Shown here: one piece after another, positions 53,817 through 63,483 of the stretch
How the letters are laid out: every line of letters starts with the position of its first letter
How positions within the stretch are numbered: the stretch's first letter is position 1
NCBI RefSeq assembly: GCF_947495315.1
Contig: NZ_CANLYD010000003.1
Coordinates: 248,001 to 312,000 of the forward strand
Direction of reading: 5' to 3'
DNA length: 64,000 bases
DNA from: an uncultured Aquimarina sp.
Lineage (GTDB): Bacteria; Bacteroidota; Bacteroidia; Flavobacteriales; Flavobacteriaceae
Made by a program: the position numbers and the translations under genes
Notes under the pieces: model-generated
Told to the model about the DNA's origin: nothing
The model's database searches: none
Seen by the model: only the letters and a program-made list of their open reading frames with translations

Positions 53817-55349
53817 ATGCAAAATAACGTACTCATTTTAGATTTTGGATCACAGTATACTCAACTAATTGCAAGAAGAGTAAGAGAATTAAATATTTAT
53901 TGTGAAATCCATCCTTTCAATAAATTACCAGGTAATTTATCAGATTTTAAAGCAGTTATACTTTCTGGATCTCCATTTTCTGTAAGAGGTGAGGATGCAC
54001 CACATCCTGATTTGTCAGAGATAAGAGGAAAAAAGCCACTCTTAGCGGTTTGTTATGGAGCTCAATATTTAGCTCATTTCAGTGGAGGTGAGGTTGCTCC
54101 ATCTAATACACGTGAATACGGAAGGGCAAATCTATCCTTTATAAAACCTGATGAGGAATTCTTTAAAAATATATCTTTAGGTTCACAAGTTTGGATGAGC
54201 CATAGCGATACTATAAAGTCATTACCTGCAGGAGGAGTATTATTAGCAAGTACTGGAGATGTAGCAAATGCAGCCTATAAAATTGAAAATGAAGAAACTT
54301 ATGCGATTCAGTTTCACCCAGAAGTATATCACTCTACCGACGGTAAACAATTATTAGATAATTTTCTAATTGGTATTGCAGGTATTCAACCCGATTGGAC
54401 ACCAAGTTCTTTTGTAGATACTACGGTAGCAGAGCTGAAAGAAAAACTAGGAAATGATAAAGTTGTTTTAGGATTGAGTGGTGGAGTTGATTCTACTGTA
54501 GCTGCAGTATTACTTCATAAGGCAATAGGAAGTAATCTTCACTGTATTTTTGTAAACAACGGATTACTTCGTAAAAATGAGTTCTCTTCTGTATTGGATC
54601 AATACGAAGGAATGGGACTTAATGTAAAAGGTGTGGATGCTTCGGCACGTTTTTTGGATGCCTTAGCTGGAGAAAGTGACCCTGAAGGAAAACGAAAAAT
54701 AATAGGAAGAGTATTTATAGAAGTTTTTGATGATGAAGCTCACCAAATAGAAGATGCTAAGTGGTTAGCGCAAGGAACTATTTATCCAGATGTAATCGAA
54801 TCTGTTTCTGTAAATGGAGGTCCATCGGCTACGATTAAATCACATCATAATGTAGGTGGATTACCTGATTTTATGAAATTGAAAGTAGTGGAACCTTTAA
54901 AAATGTTATTTAAAGACGAAGTAAGGAGAGTAGGAAGGTCTATGGGACTTGATCCTGAGTTGTTAGGAAGACACCCATTTCCTGGACCTGGACTAGCAAT
55001 TCGTATATTGGGAGATATTACTCCAGAAAAAGTTAGTATTTTGCAAGAAGTTGATGCTATATTTATCAATGGACTAAAAGATAATGGTCTCTATGATAAA
55101 GTATGGCAAGCAGGAGCTATGTTGTTACCTGTGCAAAGTGTTGGAGTAATGGGAGACGAAAGAACCTATGAAAAATGTGTGGCATTAAGAGCTGTAGAAA
55201 GTACAGACGGAATGACTGCTGATTGGGTAAATCTTCCATATGAGTTTTTACAAAAAACCTCTAATGAAATAATAAATAAGGTAAAAGGCGTTAATAGAGT
55301 AGTGTATGATATCAGCTCAAAGCCACCTGCAACCATAGAATGGGAGTAA
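53817..55349 (+). CDS. guaA: GMP synthase (glutamine-hydrolysing)
   Basis: 510 residues from the ATG at 53817. Class I glutaminase domain: [16 protein letters not shown], catalytic Cys in [11 protein letters not shown], and QFHPEVYHS with His/Glu. The PP-loop is [16 protein letters not shown], and the C-terminal dimerisation domain ends in PATIEWE. It converts XMP to GMP. A -7-like TATTTTTG lies at 53806-53813, only 4 bp before the ATG, which would make the transcript nearly leaderless if it is used. Confidence 0.98.
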   Translation: MQNNVLILDFGSQYTQLIARRVRELNIYCEIHPFNKLPGNLSDFKAVILSGSPFSVRGEDAPHPDLSEIRGKKPLLAVCYGAQYLAHFSGGEVAPSNTREYGRANLSFIKPDEEFFKNISLGSQVWMSHSDTIKSLPAGGVLLASTGDVANAAYKIENEETYAIQFHPEVYHSTDGKQLLDNFLIGIAGIQPDWTPSSFVDTTVAELKEKLGNDKVVLGLSGGVDSTVAAVLLHKAIGSNLHCIFVNNGLLRKNEFSSVLDQYEGMGLNVKGVDASARFLDALAGESDPEGKRKIIGRVFIEVFDDEAHQIEDAKWLAQGTIYPDVIESVSVNGGPSATIKSHHNVGGLPDFMKLKVVEPLKMLFKDEVRRVGRSMGLDPELLGRHPFPGPGLAIRILGDITPEKVSILQEVDAIFINGLKDNGLYDKVWQAGAMLLPVQSVGVMGDERTYEKCVALRAVESTDGMTADWVNLPYEFLQKTSNEIINKVKGVNRVVYDISSKPPATIEWE

Positions 55350-55408
55350 TTTAGCAAGGTATTAACGCTTTGGTTCTTTAAGAATCAGATCCATAAAAAT
55401 TAAATCGA

Positions 55409-57577
55409 ATGAAAAAAGTATTGTTGTTCTTTTTTGTGCTTCTTCTAACCAATATTGGTTTTGCTCAGCAGTATAAAAGTCATAAAGTTGCTCAAGGAGA
55501 AAATGTATATAGAATTGCAAAACGATATAATACAACTCCAGAAGCAATTTATAAAATAAACCCAACAGCAAAAGAAGGAATTAAAGAAGGACAAATTCTG
55601 GCTATTCCTGTGATTGATGATCAAGAATATCAAATTCATGTCGTTGTAGAAGATGATACTGTGTATAGTTTATCTAAGAAGTACAACACAACTCCAGAGG
55701 CGATTTACAATTTAAATCCAGATGCCGTTAACGGAATTAATCTTGGACAAATTTTACGCGTAGCTAAACTGGAAAAAACAGATGAGGCTGATAAGAATAT
55801 TGCTACGGAAAATGTGAGTGATCCAATCTTAGATAGTATCAAGCCATTAGAAGAAATACGACAAATTGTTCGATTTAAAACACATAAGGTAAGAAGAAAA
55901 GAAACCTTATACAGTATTTCAAAGAAGTATGATATCACTGTAGATGACATCAAAAAGCATAATAAAAGATTGTACTCTGAACAAATTCGAAAACGTGATA
56001 AGCTCCGAATTCCAATATACGCAGAAGAAGCCGTTGCGGAAACAGAAACTCCTAAAGATACTTTAAGTAGCAGAGTTTCTACCACCACAAAATATATTGT
56101 AAAACCAAAGGATACAAGATATAGTATCGCTAGAAGACACGGTATTACTGTTGGAGAATTAAATCAACTCAATCCGGAATTGGACCCTAATTTTCCTATA
56201 GGTATGGAAATTATTGTGCCAACTACTATTTTCGTTCCATTACGAGAAGTTATAGACCCTGAGTTCGAATTGTATGAAGTTCAACCAAAAGAAACTATAT
56301 ACAGTATTCTTAAACGAACCGAAATTTCATCGGATTCTTTGTTTAATATGAATCCATACTTAAGAGACGGTCTTAAAGCAGGTATGGTAATAACAATCCC
56401 TAAAAGAGATCAAGCTGATTCATTGGCTATTGATTTTCCAGAAAGAAAAGTAGTGCCGCTTGAGAATATGTTATATAATTTTAAGACAAAGAAACTAGCA
56501 ATAATGTTACCTTTTGGGTTGGATACATTGGATCTTAATGCCAGAAAAGAGACAGAAGAGTTCTTAAAAAGCAGAAAAGCGAGAGGAGTAAGAGTTGCTC
56601 TTGATTTTTACAAAGGAGTTCAGATGGCTGTTGATTCGGCGAAGACAAAAGGACTTAGTGTCGATCTTACCGTTTTTGATACCCAAAGAAATAATAATGC
56701 GGGTTATATAAAACAACTAATTGATCAAAATAATTTTGATGAAATGGATGTCGTGATTGGACCTTTGTATCAGACAAATGTAGAAGCTGCAACTGCAGAA
56801 TTAAAAAAGTATGAAACGCCAGTGCTTTCTCCTTTGTCTAATAAAGAATCTAAACTCTATAGTAATTTCTTTCAGACGATACCGACAGACATAATGCTTC
56901 AGGATAAATTGATTAATTATGTAGAAAAGGATTCTACTGATAAGAATATCATTATTGTTGTGCAGCAAGGAAAAAAGAAACACGAGGATATAAAGAATAA
57001 GTTGATTGCCAAATTTCCAGATGCTAAAATTGCAAGGATAGAAGAAGGTAATTATTTATATGAACTACATTTGAATAAAGTTTTAGACAAAAACAAACCA
57101 AATTGGGTTTTTCTGGAGTCGGATGATGTAGCAATGATTAGTAATGTAACTCCTTTGCTCAATGCTAAAGCAGAGAGCCATAAGATTACATTATTTACTA
57201 CAGATAAAGATGATGCATTTGATGACGACAATATAAAAAATGAATATTTATCTAATTTACATTTACATTATCCGTCAATAGATAAAGAATTTGATAACTA
57301 CGATGAGAATAATATGACTCCTTTTGTAGCAAGATATAAAAAGGAATATGGAACTATTCCGAGTAAGTATGCAGTAAGAGGTTTTGATATTACGTATGAT
57401 ATTTTAATGCGATTAGGTTCAGCAGATGATTTGTATCACGCAGCAACTTTTGAAGGAACAACAGAGTATGTGGAAAATAAATTTAATTATGCTAAAAAGC
57501 TCTTGGGAGGCTATTATAACAAAGCATCCTATATTATTAAATTTGATGATGAATTGAAGCTCACTGTGATAGAATAA
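55409..57577 (+). CDS. LysM-repeat protein with PBP1-like domain
   Basis: 722 residues. Signal peptide cut near GFAQ. Five LysM-type units at about 20-66, 74-120, 152-199, 227-272 and 288-334 (for example HKVAQGENVYRIAKRYNTTPEAIYKINP). Then a type-1 periplasmic-binding fold from ~360 (KLAIMLPFGLDTLDL ... VVIGPLYQTNVEAATAEL, ITYDILMRLG). LysM units bind peptidoglycan, so this is a wall-attached ligand-binding protein, possibly a sensor of cell-wall fragments. Probably co-transcribed with guaA (59 bp gap). Confidence 0.92.
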   Translation: MKKVLLFFFVLLLTNIGFAQQYKSHKVAQGENVYRIAKRYNTTPEAIYKINPTAKEGIKEGQILAIPVIDDQEYQIHVVVEDDTVYSLSKKYNTTPEAIYNLNPDAVNGINLGQILRVAKLEKTDEADKNIATENVSDPILDSIKPLEEIRQIVRFKTHKVRRKETLYSISKKYDITVDDIKKHNKRLYSEQIRKRDKLRIPIYAEEAVAETETPKDTLSSRVSTTTKYIVKPKDTRYSIARRHGITVGELNQLNPELDPNFPIGMEIIVPTTIFVPLREVIDPEFELYEVQPKETIYSILKRTEISSDSLFNMNPYLRDGLKAGMVITIPKRDQADSLAIDFPERKVVPLENMLYNFKTKKLAIMLPFGLDTLDLNARKETEEFLKSRKARGVRVALDFYKGVQMAVDSAKTKGLSVDLTVFDTQRNNNAGYIKQLIDQNNFDEMDVVIGPLYQTNVEAATAELKKYETPVLSPLSNKESKLYSNFFQTIPTDIMLQDKLINYVEKDSTDKNIIIVVQQGKKKHEDIKNKLIAKFPDAKIARIEEGNYLYELHLNKVLDKNKPNWVFLESDDVAMISNVTPLLNAKAESHKITLFTTDKDDAFDDDNIKNEYLSNLHLHYPSIDKEFDNYDENNMTPFVARYKKEYGTIPSKYAVRGFDITYDILMRLGSADDLYHAATFEGTTEYVENKFNYAKKLLGGYYNKASYIIKFDDELKLTVIE

Positions 57578-57939
57578 AATTTATTTCATCAATAATCAAT
57601 TTTACAGCTGATTTTAAAATCATTTTTTTTATTTTTAGATGCTGAATTGTTTTGTTTTTAATACGAAAATAAAACAGAGGTAAACTTTGGTTTAGATTTT
57701 CAGTTAATTTTAAACTCGTGGTATGGAAATTGATATAGAGTTTAAAAGACGATTTTGATAAACTAAAGTAATTACTGAATTTTGGAAAAATTGTTTAGAT
57801 TGGGATAGATATAAATTTTTATATCTGAATATAAATAAAATCTATTTTAGTAAAGATTATTAATACTTAGCCCCGTATTATATATTTGGATGCTGAAATA
57901 GAAAACAACAACTTTTAGCCGGGCATAATTATTGCAATT
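57578..57939. other. Intergenic region without a supported gene
   Basis: 362 bp, very AT-rich. A TATATTTG sequence near 57885 could be a -7 element for the DUF922 gene. Nothing else stands out. Confidence 0.5.
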
Positions 57940-58473
57940 ATGGGTAAATTTTTTACTATTCTCTTAGTTTTAGTTTTTGCTAATCACGGATATGTAGAGC
58001 GTTTTTCTTATGCAGAAAAGAGTAAGTTAGATTGGTCAGATTTTAGAGGAGAACCTAAAACAGACAGTGATTTTGATGCTAGTGTCAATACAGGTATAAC
58101 TTATCAATGGTCTATAAGTAAGGATTACGGAAAAACTGAATTGAAGTACGAAGTGGACAGCTTTTGTTACCCGTCATTATCATGGGTTAAAAAAGGGCAG
58201 TCTACTAAATACCTGCTATTGCACGAACAACTCCATTTTGATATTTCCGAATTGCACGCAAGAATCATGCGTAAGAAATTAAAAGAGTACAAACCCGGTA
58301 AGAACGTTCGTAAGGATCTTAATAAGATGTATAAAAGGGTGGAGCGAATGAGAATTAATATGCAGGAACAGTATGATTTAGAAACGGACCATTCCAAAAA
58401 TAAAACTAGTCAGAAAAAATGGGAAAAGAAGGTCAAGAGTTTAATGCGATACTATAAAGCTTATACCAAATAG
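57940..58473 (+). CDS. DUF922-family protein, exported, with HExxH motif
   Basis: 177 residues with an N-terminal signal-like segment. The domain has LDWSDFRGEPKTDSDFDASVNTGI, WVKKGQSTKYLLLHEQLHFDISELHARIMR, where HEQLH is an HExxH motif with a further His, and a basic, coiled C-terminal tail. DUF922 proteins are suspected secreted zinc peptidases; activity is not shown by me. It is 24 bp upstream of the DUF3820 gene. Confidence 0.88.
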   Translation: MGKFFTILLVLVFANHGYVERFSYAEKSKLDWSDFRGEPKTDSDFDASVNTGITYQWSISKDYGKTELKYEVDSFCYPSLSWVKKGQSTKYLLLHEQLHFDISELHARIMRKKLKEYKPGKNVRKDLNKMYKRVERMRINMQEQYDLETDHSKNKTSQKKWEKKVKSLMRYYKAYTK

Positions 58474-58497
58474 GTTCATTTCATCCCCTAAGAATTT

Positions 58498-58722
58498 ATG
58501 GATCAACAATCCCAAAAGGATTTTTTAGTCAAACTCGCCAATACCAAAATGCCTTTTGGTAAATATAAGGACAGATATCTTATCGACTTACCAGAACATT
58601 ATATTGTTTGGTACCATAACAAAGGATTTCCAAAAGGAACTCTTGGTCAGCAAATGCAAACTGTTTACGAACTAAAACTAAATGGTCTTGAGTATTTGAT
58701 AAGAAATATTAGAAAGCTATAG
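58498..58722 (+). CDS. DUF3820-family protein
   Basis: 74 residues: TKMPFGKYKDRYLIDLPEHYIVWYHNKGFPKGTLGQQMQ, matching the small DUF3820 domain. A similar segment ends the exonuclease at 6424 (FGKHKGK... FGWLQNADFP). Function unknown; the link to a nuclease suggests a nucleic-acid role. Its stop abuts the stop of the START-like gene on the other strand. Confidence 0.9.
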   Translation: MDQQSQKDFLVKLANTKMPFGKYKDRYLIDLPEHYIVWYHNKGFPKGTLGQQMQTVYELKLNGLEYLIRNIRKL

Positions 58723-59235
58723 CTACATATTTACAAATTGATATTCTCCAAGTTCGTATTCTCGTAAATCAATCTCTTTTTCGTTTAGTAAAATTCCGTG
58801 TTCTACATAGGCTTTTAAGTTGGTAAGCCAAAAGGTCCATCCATTGCTGCAACCGAAATGTAATTTTAGTTTACTATCGTCATCCTCCGGAATTTCAAAT
58901 TGAGTAAGTACTACGATGGTTATGTTATTTTTTTCTTCAAGTTTCACTGATACTTTACAGCCACCAAATAACAATTCAATATAATCCTGTCCATTAGCCT
59001 CAAGAATCTTTCCTTCTTCTTTGTCGTCCCAGTTATGCCAGTACCATGAATATGAGTCTCCTTTCTGAAAATGTTCTGAGGGCGCTCTTTTTTTACCTTT
59101 TAAAGAAATGTATTCAGCTTCTCTTAAGAACCAGGATGTGATTCCTTCTGTGGTTGTCCATAAATCATATAGTTTCTCTGCGGAAGTATGGATGTAAATC
59201 TTTTTTGTAAACGAGTTCCATTGTAGCTTTTTCAT
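58723..59235 (-). CDS. START-like/SRPBCC (AHSA1-type) protein
   Basis: 170 residues. SRPBCC features: FTKKIYIHTSAEKLYDLWTTTEGITSWFL at the start, GDSYSWYWHNWDD, LEEKNNITIVVLTQFEIP and a final helix SNGWTFWLTNLKAYVEHGILL. It should form a helix-grip pocket for a hydrophobic ligand. Ligand unknown. Convergent with the DUF3820 gene with no spacer. Confidence 0.92.
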   Translation of the reverse strand: MKKLQWNSFTKKIYIHTSAEKLYDLWTTTEGITSWFLREAEYISLKGKKRAPSEHFQKGDSYSWYWHNWDDKEEGKILEANGQDYIELLFGGCKVSVKLEEKNNITIVVLTQFEIPEDDDSKLKLHFGCSNGWTFWLTNLKAYVEHGILLNEKEIDLREYELGEYQFVNM

Positions 59236-59466
59236 GATACAGATGATTTGATGTGTTGATAAAAATAAGAAAAATTCATCTTAAATCTTGTTAATGATAA
59301 CATGCTAAAAGTATTGTTTTTTAGAAGGTTATGATTTGTTTTATGCGAGTTTAAGTAAACTTTAATTAGAAATTCTTTGATTCCATAAAGAATTGGGTAA
59401 TTTTATTAGTGAAACTCTGTTTTGAAAAGTTGCATAGCAATGCATTCAAAATAGATAGTTGAACTA

Positions 59467-59569
59467 ATCCCGCTTTTTCAGCGGGATCTCAGGTCTAATA
59501 CCTCGAAGCTTGCTTCGGAACCTTAAAAACTATTTTCCATTGAATACCTCGTATGCTTGCATCGAGGTA
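59467..59569. repeat. Cluster of three REP-like hairpins
   Basis: ATCCCGC-TTTTTCA-GCGGGAT (59467-59487); CGAAGC-TT-GCTTCG (59504-59517); TACCTCG-T-ATGC-TT-GCAT-CGAGGTA (59545-59569). The last two share the ACCTCG word. They fill the 391-bp gap 59236-59626, otherwise without genes. They could work as transcription barriers or be decayed repeats. Confidence 0.7.
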
Positions 59570-59626
59570 GTTTATTTTCTAAAGGAGAATTATTATCTAT
59601 TTGACATCTCATAAATCATTGATTAC

Positions 59627-61198
59627 ATGAAAATATATAAACTAACTATCGGAATTTTTATTTGTTGTATCGTTTTTCAAGGACAGGTTTACTCACAAGA
59701 ATTTAGTGAAGGACCATTTTCTCAACTTATTATTAGAGGTGTCACCTTGATTAATGGTAATGGTTCACCTCCAAGAGGTCCTGTAGATATTGTTGTAGAA
59801 AAAAATATCATTAAAGATATTATAGTGGTAGGGTATCCTGGAGTCGATATAGATGATGCTAAACGACCAAAACTGAAACCAGGAGGTAAAGAGCTAGATG
59901 TTCAGGGAATGTATCTTTTACCTGGTTTTATAGATATGCACGGTCATATTGGAGGAGTTGCACAAGGAGCTGATTCAGACTATGTGTTTAAATTATGGAT
60001 GGCTCACGGAATCACAACAGTTAGGGAGCCAAGCGGAAGAGGAATTGATTGGACATTGAAACTCAAAAAAGCTGGCGAAAGAAATGAAATTATAGCGCCA
60101 CGTATTTATGCATATACTGGTTTTGGACAAGGAAGTAAGCAACCCATAAGCACGGCAGAAATGGCTAGAAATTGGGTTCGAGAAAATGCTGAAAAAGGAG
60201 CCGATGGAATAAAGTTTTTTGGTGCTGCTCCAGAAATTATGAAAGCTGCATTAGATGAGAATAAAAAATTAGGATTAGGCTCTGCTTGCCATCATGCCCA
60301 AACCGATGTTGCTCGCTGGAATGTCCTTAATTCTGCCAGAGCCGGATTAACAACCATGGAACATTGGTATGGATTGCCCGAAGCGCTGTTTGAAGATAAA
60401 ACCATTCAGCATTATCCTTTAGATTATAATTACCAGAATGAACAAAATAGATTTGAGGAAGCTGGAAAACTATGGAAACAAGCTGCAAAACCATATTCCG
60501 ATCATTGGAATAAGGTGATGAATGAACTTCTTGAATTGGATTTTACATTAGATCCTACTTTTAATATTTATGAAGCCAGTAGAGATTTACAAAGAGCTAG
60601 AAGAGCAGAGTGGCACGAAACCTATACATTACCTTCTCTATGGAAATTCTATCAACCTAGTAAGATTTCACATGGTTCGTATTGGCATGATTGGGGAACC
60701 GAACAAGAAGTAGCTTGGAAAGAGAATTATCGTTTATGGATGACTTTTATAAATGAATATAAGAATCGTGGTGGAAGAGTTACTACCGGTTCGGATTCTG
60801 GATTTATATTTCAGTTGTATGGTTTTGCCTATGTCAGAGAATTGGAGCTTTTAAGAGAGGCAGGTTTTCATCCTATGGAAGTAATTAGAGCTGCTACATT
60901 AAATGGTGCTGAAGCTTTAGGAGTTTCGGATAAAATTGGATCTGTTGAAGTCGGTAAATTAGCTGATTTTGTATTGGTAAAAGAAAACCCTCTTAAAAAC
61001 CTAAAAGTACTATATGGTACTGGTGCGATTAGATTAACAAAAGAAAATGAAGTGATTAGAGCGGGAGGTGTTCAATATACTATTAAAGATGGTATTATTT
61101 ATAATGCGAAAGAATTGCTTGCTGATGTAAAAAGAATAGTTGATGAGGCTAAAAAAACTGAAAACTTTTCTATAATTCAACCAGGTATAAAAGAGTAG
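59627..61198 (+). CDS. Exported amidohydrolase (imidazolonepropionase/prolidase-like)
   Basis: 523 residues with a signal peptide cut near VYSQ. Metal-dependent hydrolase features: LPGFIDMHGHIGG (HxH), FGAAPEIMKAAL with ADGIKFFG (bridging Lys candidate), ACHHAQTD, TTMEHW and TTGSDSGF with the catalytic Asp; end GKLADFVLVKENPL. Family acts on amide/lactam or peptide bonds. Substrate not known. A strong terminator follows. Confidence 0.92.
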   Translation: MKIYKLTIGIFICCIVFQGQVYSQEFSEGPFSQLIIRGVTLINGNGSPPRGPVDIVVEKNIIKDIIVVGYPGVDIDDAKRPKLKPGGKELDVQGMYLLPGFIDMHGHIGGVAQGADSDYVFKLWMAHGITTVREPSGRGIDWTLKLKKAGERNEIIAPRIYAYTGFGQGSKQPISTAEMARNWVRENAEKGADGIKFFGAAPEIMKAALDENKKLGLGSACHHAQTDVARWNVLNSARAGLTTMEHWYGLPEALFEDKTIQHYPLDYNYQNEQNRFEEAGKLWKQAAKPYSDHWNKVMNELLELDFTLDPTFNIYEASRDLQRARRAEWHETYTLPSLWKFYQPSKISHGSYWHDWGTEQEVAWKENYRLWMTFINEYKNRGGRVTTGSDSGFIFQLYGFAYVRELELLREAGFHPMEVIRAATLNGAEALGVSDKIGSVEVGKLADFVLVKENPLKNLKVLYGTGAIRLTKENEVIRAGGVQYTIKDGIIYNAKELLADVKRIVDEAKKTENFSIIQPGIKE

Positions 61199-61225
61199 AC
61201 TTATTTCTACTATTGAACGAAAATG

Positions 61226-61258
61226 AAAATGCATCTGGAATTGACCAGATGCATTTTT
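61226..61258 (+). terminator. Intrinsic terminator after the amidohydrolase gene
   Basis: AAAATGCATCTGG (61226-61238) pairs perfectly with CCAGATGCATTTT (61245-61257) around AATTGA, followed by T. It is between convergent genes and may serve both. Confidence 0.92.
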
Positions 61259-61279
61259 TATATAAAAAATTGCATTGCT

Positions 61280-62512
61280 TTATGAAGCGGACACTTCAAC
61301 TTTGTTAAATATATCTACACCTACCTGATTCTTGGTTAAATCTTCAAAAGTTTCACGTTTACGGATCAGGTGTGCTTCGTTATTGTGCCAAAGTACCTCT
61401 GCAGGACGAAAACGAGAATTGTAATTGCTAGCCATAGAAAAACAGTAAGCTCCGGCATTTTTAAAAGCTAGAATATCACCTTCCGTAATTTCTAAAATTC
61501 TTCTGTTAGTAGCAAAAGTGTCGGTTTCACAGATGTATCCTACGATAGAATAAAAACGCTCTCTACCTTTAGGGTTCGATATGTTTATGATTTCATGATA
61601 AGAGTCATAAAACATTGGTCTTATCAAATGGTTGAAACCACTATCAATTCCTGCAAAAACAGTAGAAGTTGTCTGTTTTACAACATTTACTTCTGCTAGA
61701 AAATATCCAGCTTCGCTCACTAAGAATTTACCTGGTTCGAAACCAAGGGTTAATTCTTTTCCGTACTCTTTACAAAAATCATTAAAACGTTTTGTGAGTT
61801 TTTCACCAAACTCTTCAATATTAGTTTCAATATCTCCTTCTTTATAAGGAACTTTAAAGCCACTTCCGAAATCTATAAAATCCAGATTTTTAAAGTTTTT
61901 GGCAGTTTCGAATAATATCTCACTGGCATATAGAAATACATCAATATCCAAAATATCACTACCCGTATGCATGTGGATACCATTAATATTCATTCCTGTA
62001 TTTTCCACAATCCTGAGAATATGTGGAATCTGATGAATAGAAATACCAAATTTACTATCGATATGACCTACAGAAATTTTACTATTTCCTCCAGCCATAA
62101 CGTGTGGATTAATTCTAATGCAAACAGGTACATCAGGATGTTTTGTTCCAAACTGCTCAAGAATAGATAGGTTGTCGATGTTTATTTGTACACCCATTTC
62201 AGAAACCTTTTCAATTTCTTTTAAGGAAACTCCGTTTGGAGTAAAAATGATATTAGTGGGTTCTACACCGGCCAATAATCCTAATTTAACTTCCTGGATG
62301 GATACGGTGTCTAATCCGGCACCTAATGAATTCATTAGCTTTAATATCGCAAGATTAGACAATGCCTTGACAGCATAGTTAAGTTTTACATGTTTCACCT
62401 GTTTAAAAGCACTGGTTAGGCGTTCGTACTGTGAAACAATTTTTTCGGAGTCATAGACATATACAGGACTCCCAAACTCTTTTGCGATTGCTAATAAATT
62501 TGCGTTTTCCAT
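61280..62512 (-). CDS. lysA: Diaminopimelate decarboxylase
   Basis: 410 residues. PLP Lys is in LNYAVKALSNLAIL near residue 49; GIHMHTGSDI; DFGSGFKVPY; EPGKFLVSEAG; the substrate Cys/Glu stretch VGYICETDTFATNR and ending with FRPAEVLWHNNEAHLIRKRET. It makes lysine from meso-DAP, the last step of the pathway. No lysine riboswitch is visible upstream. Confidence 0.96.
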   Translation of the reverse strand: MENANLLAIAKEFGSPVYVYDSEKIVSQYERLTSAFKQVKHVKLNYAVKALSNLAILKLMNSLGAGLDTVSIQEVKLGLLAGVEPTNIIFTPNGVSLKEIEKVSEMGVQINIDNLSILEQFGTKHPDVPVCIRINPHVMAGGNSKISVGHIDSKFGISIHQIPHILRIVENTGMNINGIHMHTGSDILDIDVFLYASEILFETAKNFKNLDFIDFGSGFKVPYKEGDIETNIEEFGEKLTKRFNDFCKEYGKELTLGFEPGKFLVSEAGYFLAEVNVVKQTTSTVFAGIDSGFNHLIRPMFYDSYHEIINISNPKGRERFYSIVGYICETDTFATNRRILEITEGDILAFKNAGAYCFSMASNYNSRFRPAEVLWHNNEAHLIRKRETFEDLTKNQVGVDIFNKVEVSAS

Positions 62513-62692
62513 TTTAATTAAAATTAAGGGTACGAAATTACTGTTTTTACTATAGATTACCTCTAAGCGCCGCGTAATTAGTATAAAATTATCTAAACTT
62601 GAAAAAAATTGGCTTTAAATAACGAATTTTTAATTTTTGAACAGATATTATACACAGAGTAGGCGTTTTATTTAGTATTTTTAAAATAAAAA

Positions 62693-63328
62693 ATGTTAGC
62701 ACTTTTTCCTTTACAATTAGTAGTGTATCCAGGTGAGCGATTACCTCTTCATATTTTCGAAAAGAGATATCAGCAGTTGATTTCTGATTGCGAAACTGAG
62801 GGGATCTCGTTTGGGGTACCAGCCTATATTGACAAAAAATTGGAATACGGTACCGAGGTTACCCTGCAAAAAGTAGAAAAAAGACATCCTAATGGCGCCA
62901 GTGATGTGATTTGTGTGGGTACGAGAGTTTTTAGAATCAAGAGTTTTCATAAACAATTACCAGGTAAACTATATGCAGGAGGAGATGTTGAATATTTAGA
63001 AGATAGGGAGAATGGAGCAGAAGAACTCCAGGAAGAATTGTTGAAAAATATTGCTATTTTGTATGTGGAACTAACCATCGAAAAACCTCCTATTTTTAAT
63101 ATTCCATTTGTGAGTTATCAAGTAGCACATAAGGTTGGGTTAGCGTTACATCAGGAATATCATCTACTAAAGTTAAGAAGTGAACTGGAGCGACTGAACT
63201 ACCTGATTGGTCATCTTAAAATTACGATTCCTGTAGTTAGAGAAATGAATCGTGCTAAGGAAGTAATTAAAATGAATGGCCACTTTAAAAATTTTGACCC
63301 ACTGGATTTCGAGGATTTCGAACTATAA
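62693..63328 (+). CDS. Lon N-terminal (LAN/PUA-like) domain protein
   Basis: 211 residues, substrate-binding domain of Lon without ATPase or protease parts. LFPLQLVVYPGERLPLHIFEKRYQQLISDC at the start, then GTRVFRIKSF, and a helical bundle to the end. Common in Bacteroidota as a single-domain protein; function unknown. Divergent from lysA across ~180 bp. Confidence 0.92.
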   Translation: MLALFPLQLVVYPGERLPLHIFEKRYQQLISDCETEGISFGVPAYIDKKLEYGTEVTLQKVEKRHPNGASDVICVGTRVFRIKSFHKQLPGKLYAGGDVEYLEDRENGAEELQEELLKNIAILYVELTIEKPPIFNIPFVSYQVAHKVGLALHQEYHLLKLRSELERLNYLIGHLKITIPVVREMNRAKEVIKMNGHFKNFDPLDFEDFEL

Positions 63329-63419
63329 TTAAGTGATCCTTCAATTTCAGATAATTTATAGGGTTACTTTTTAGATTAGAAGACTCCTATTTTAATATAA
63401 CTTTTTTTACCACAAAAGA

Positions 63420-63451
63420 TTGGCACAGTAACTTCACTTTTCCTATTTTTG
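63420..63451 (+). promoter_or_regulatory. Predicted sigma-A-type promoter of sucC
   Basis: TTG (63420-63422) and TATTTTTG (63444-63451), spacing 21 bp, match the Bacteroidota TTG/TAnnTTTG consensus; the ATG lies 32 bp downstream at 63484. Confidence 0.65.
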
Positions 63452-63483
63452 GGACTCCTATTCAAAAGGCAAAAAATAAGACT

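Noticed and set aside
53806..53819. Leaderless guaA transcript as a firm call
   Set aside because: The -7-like box has no -33 partner at the right distance, so a promoter further upstream is equally possible.
63420..63440. Sigma-54-like TTGGCAC sequence before sucC
   Set aside because: The -12 half (TTGC) is not at the right spacing; the TTG/TAnnTTTG pair explains it better.
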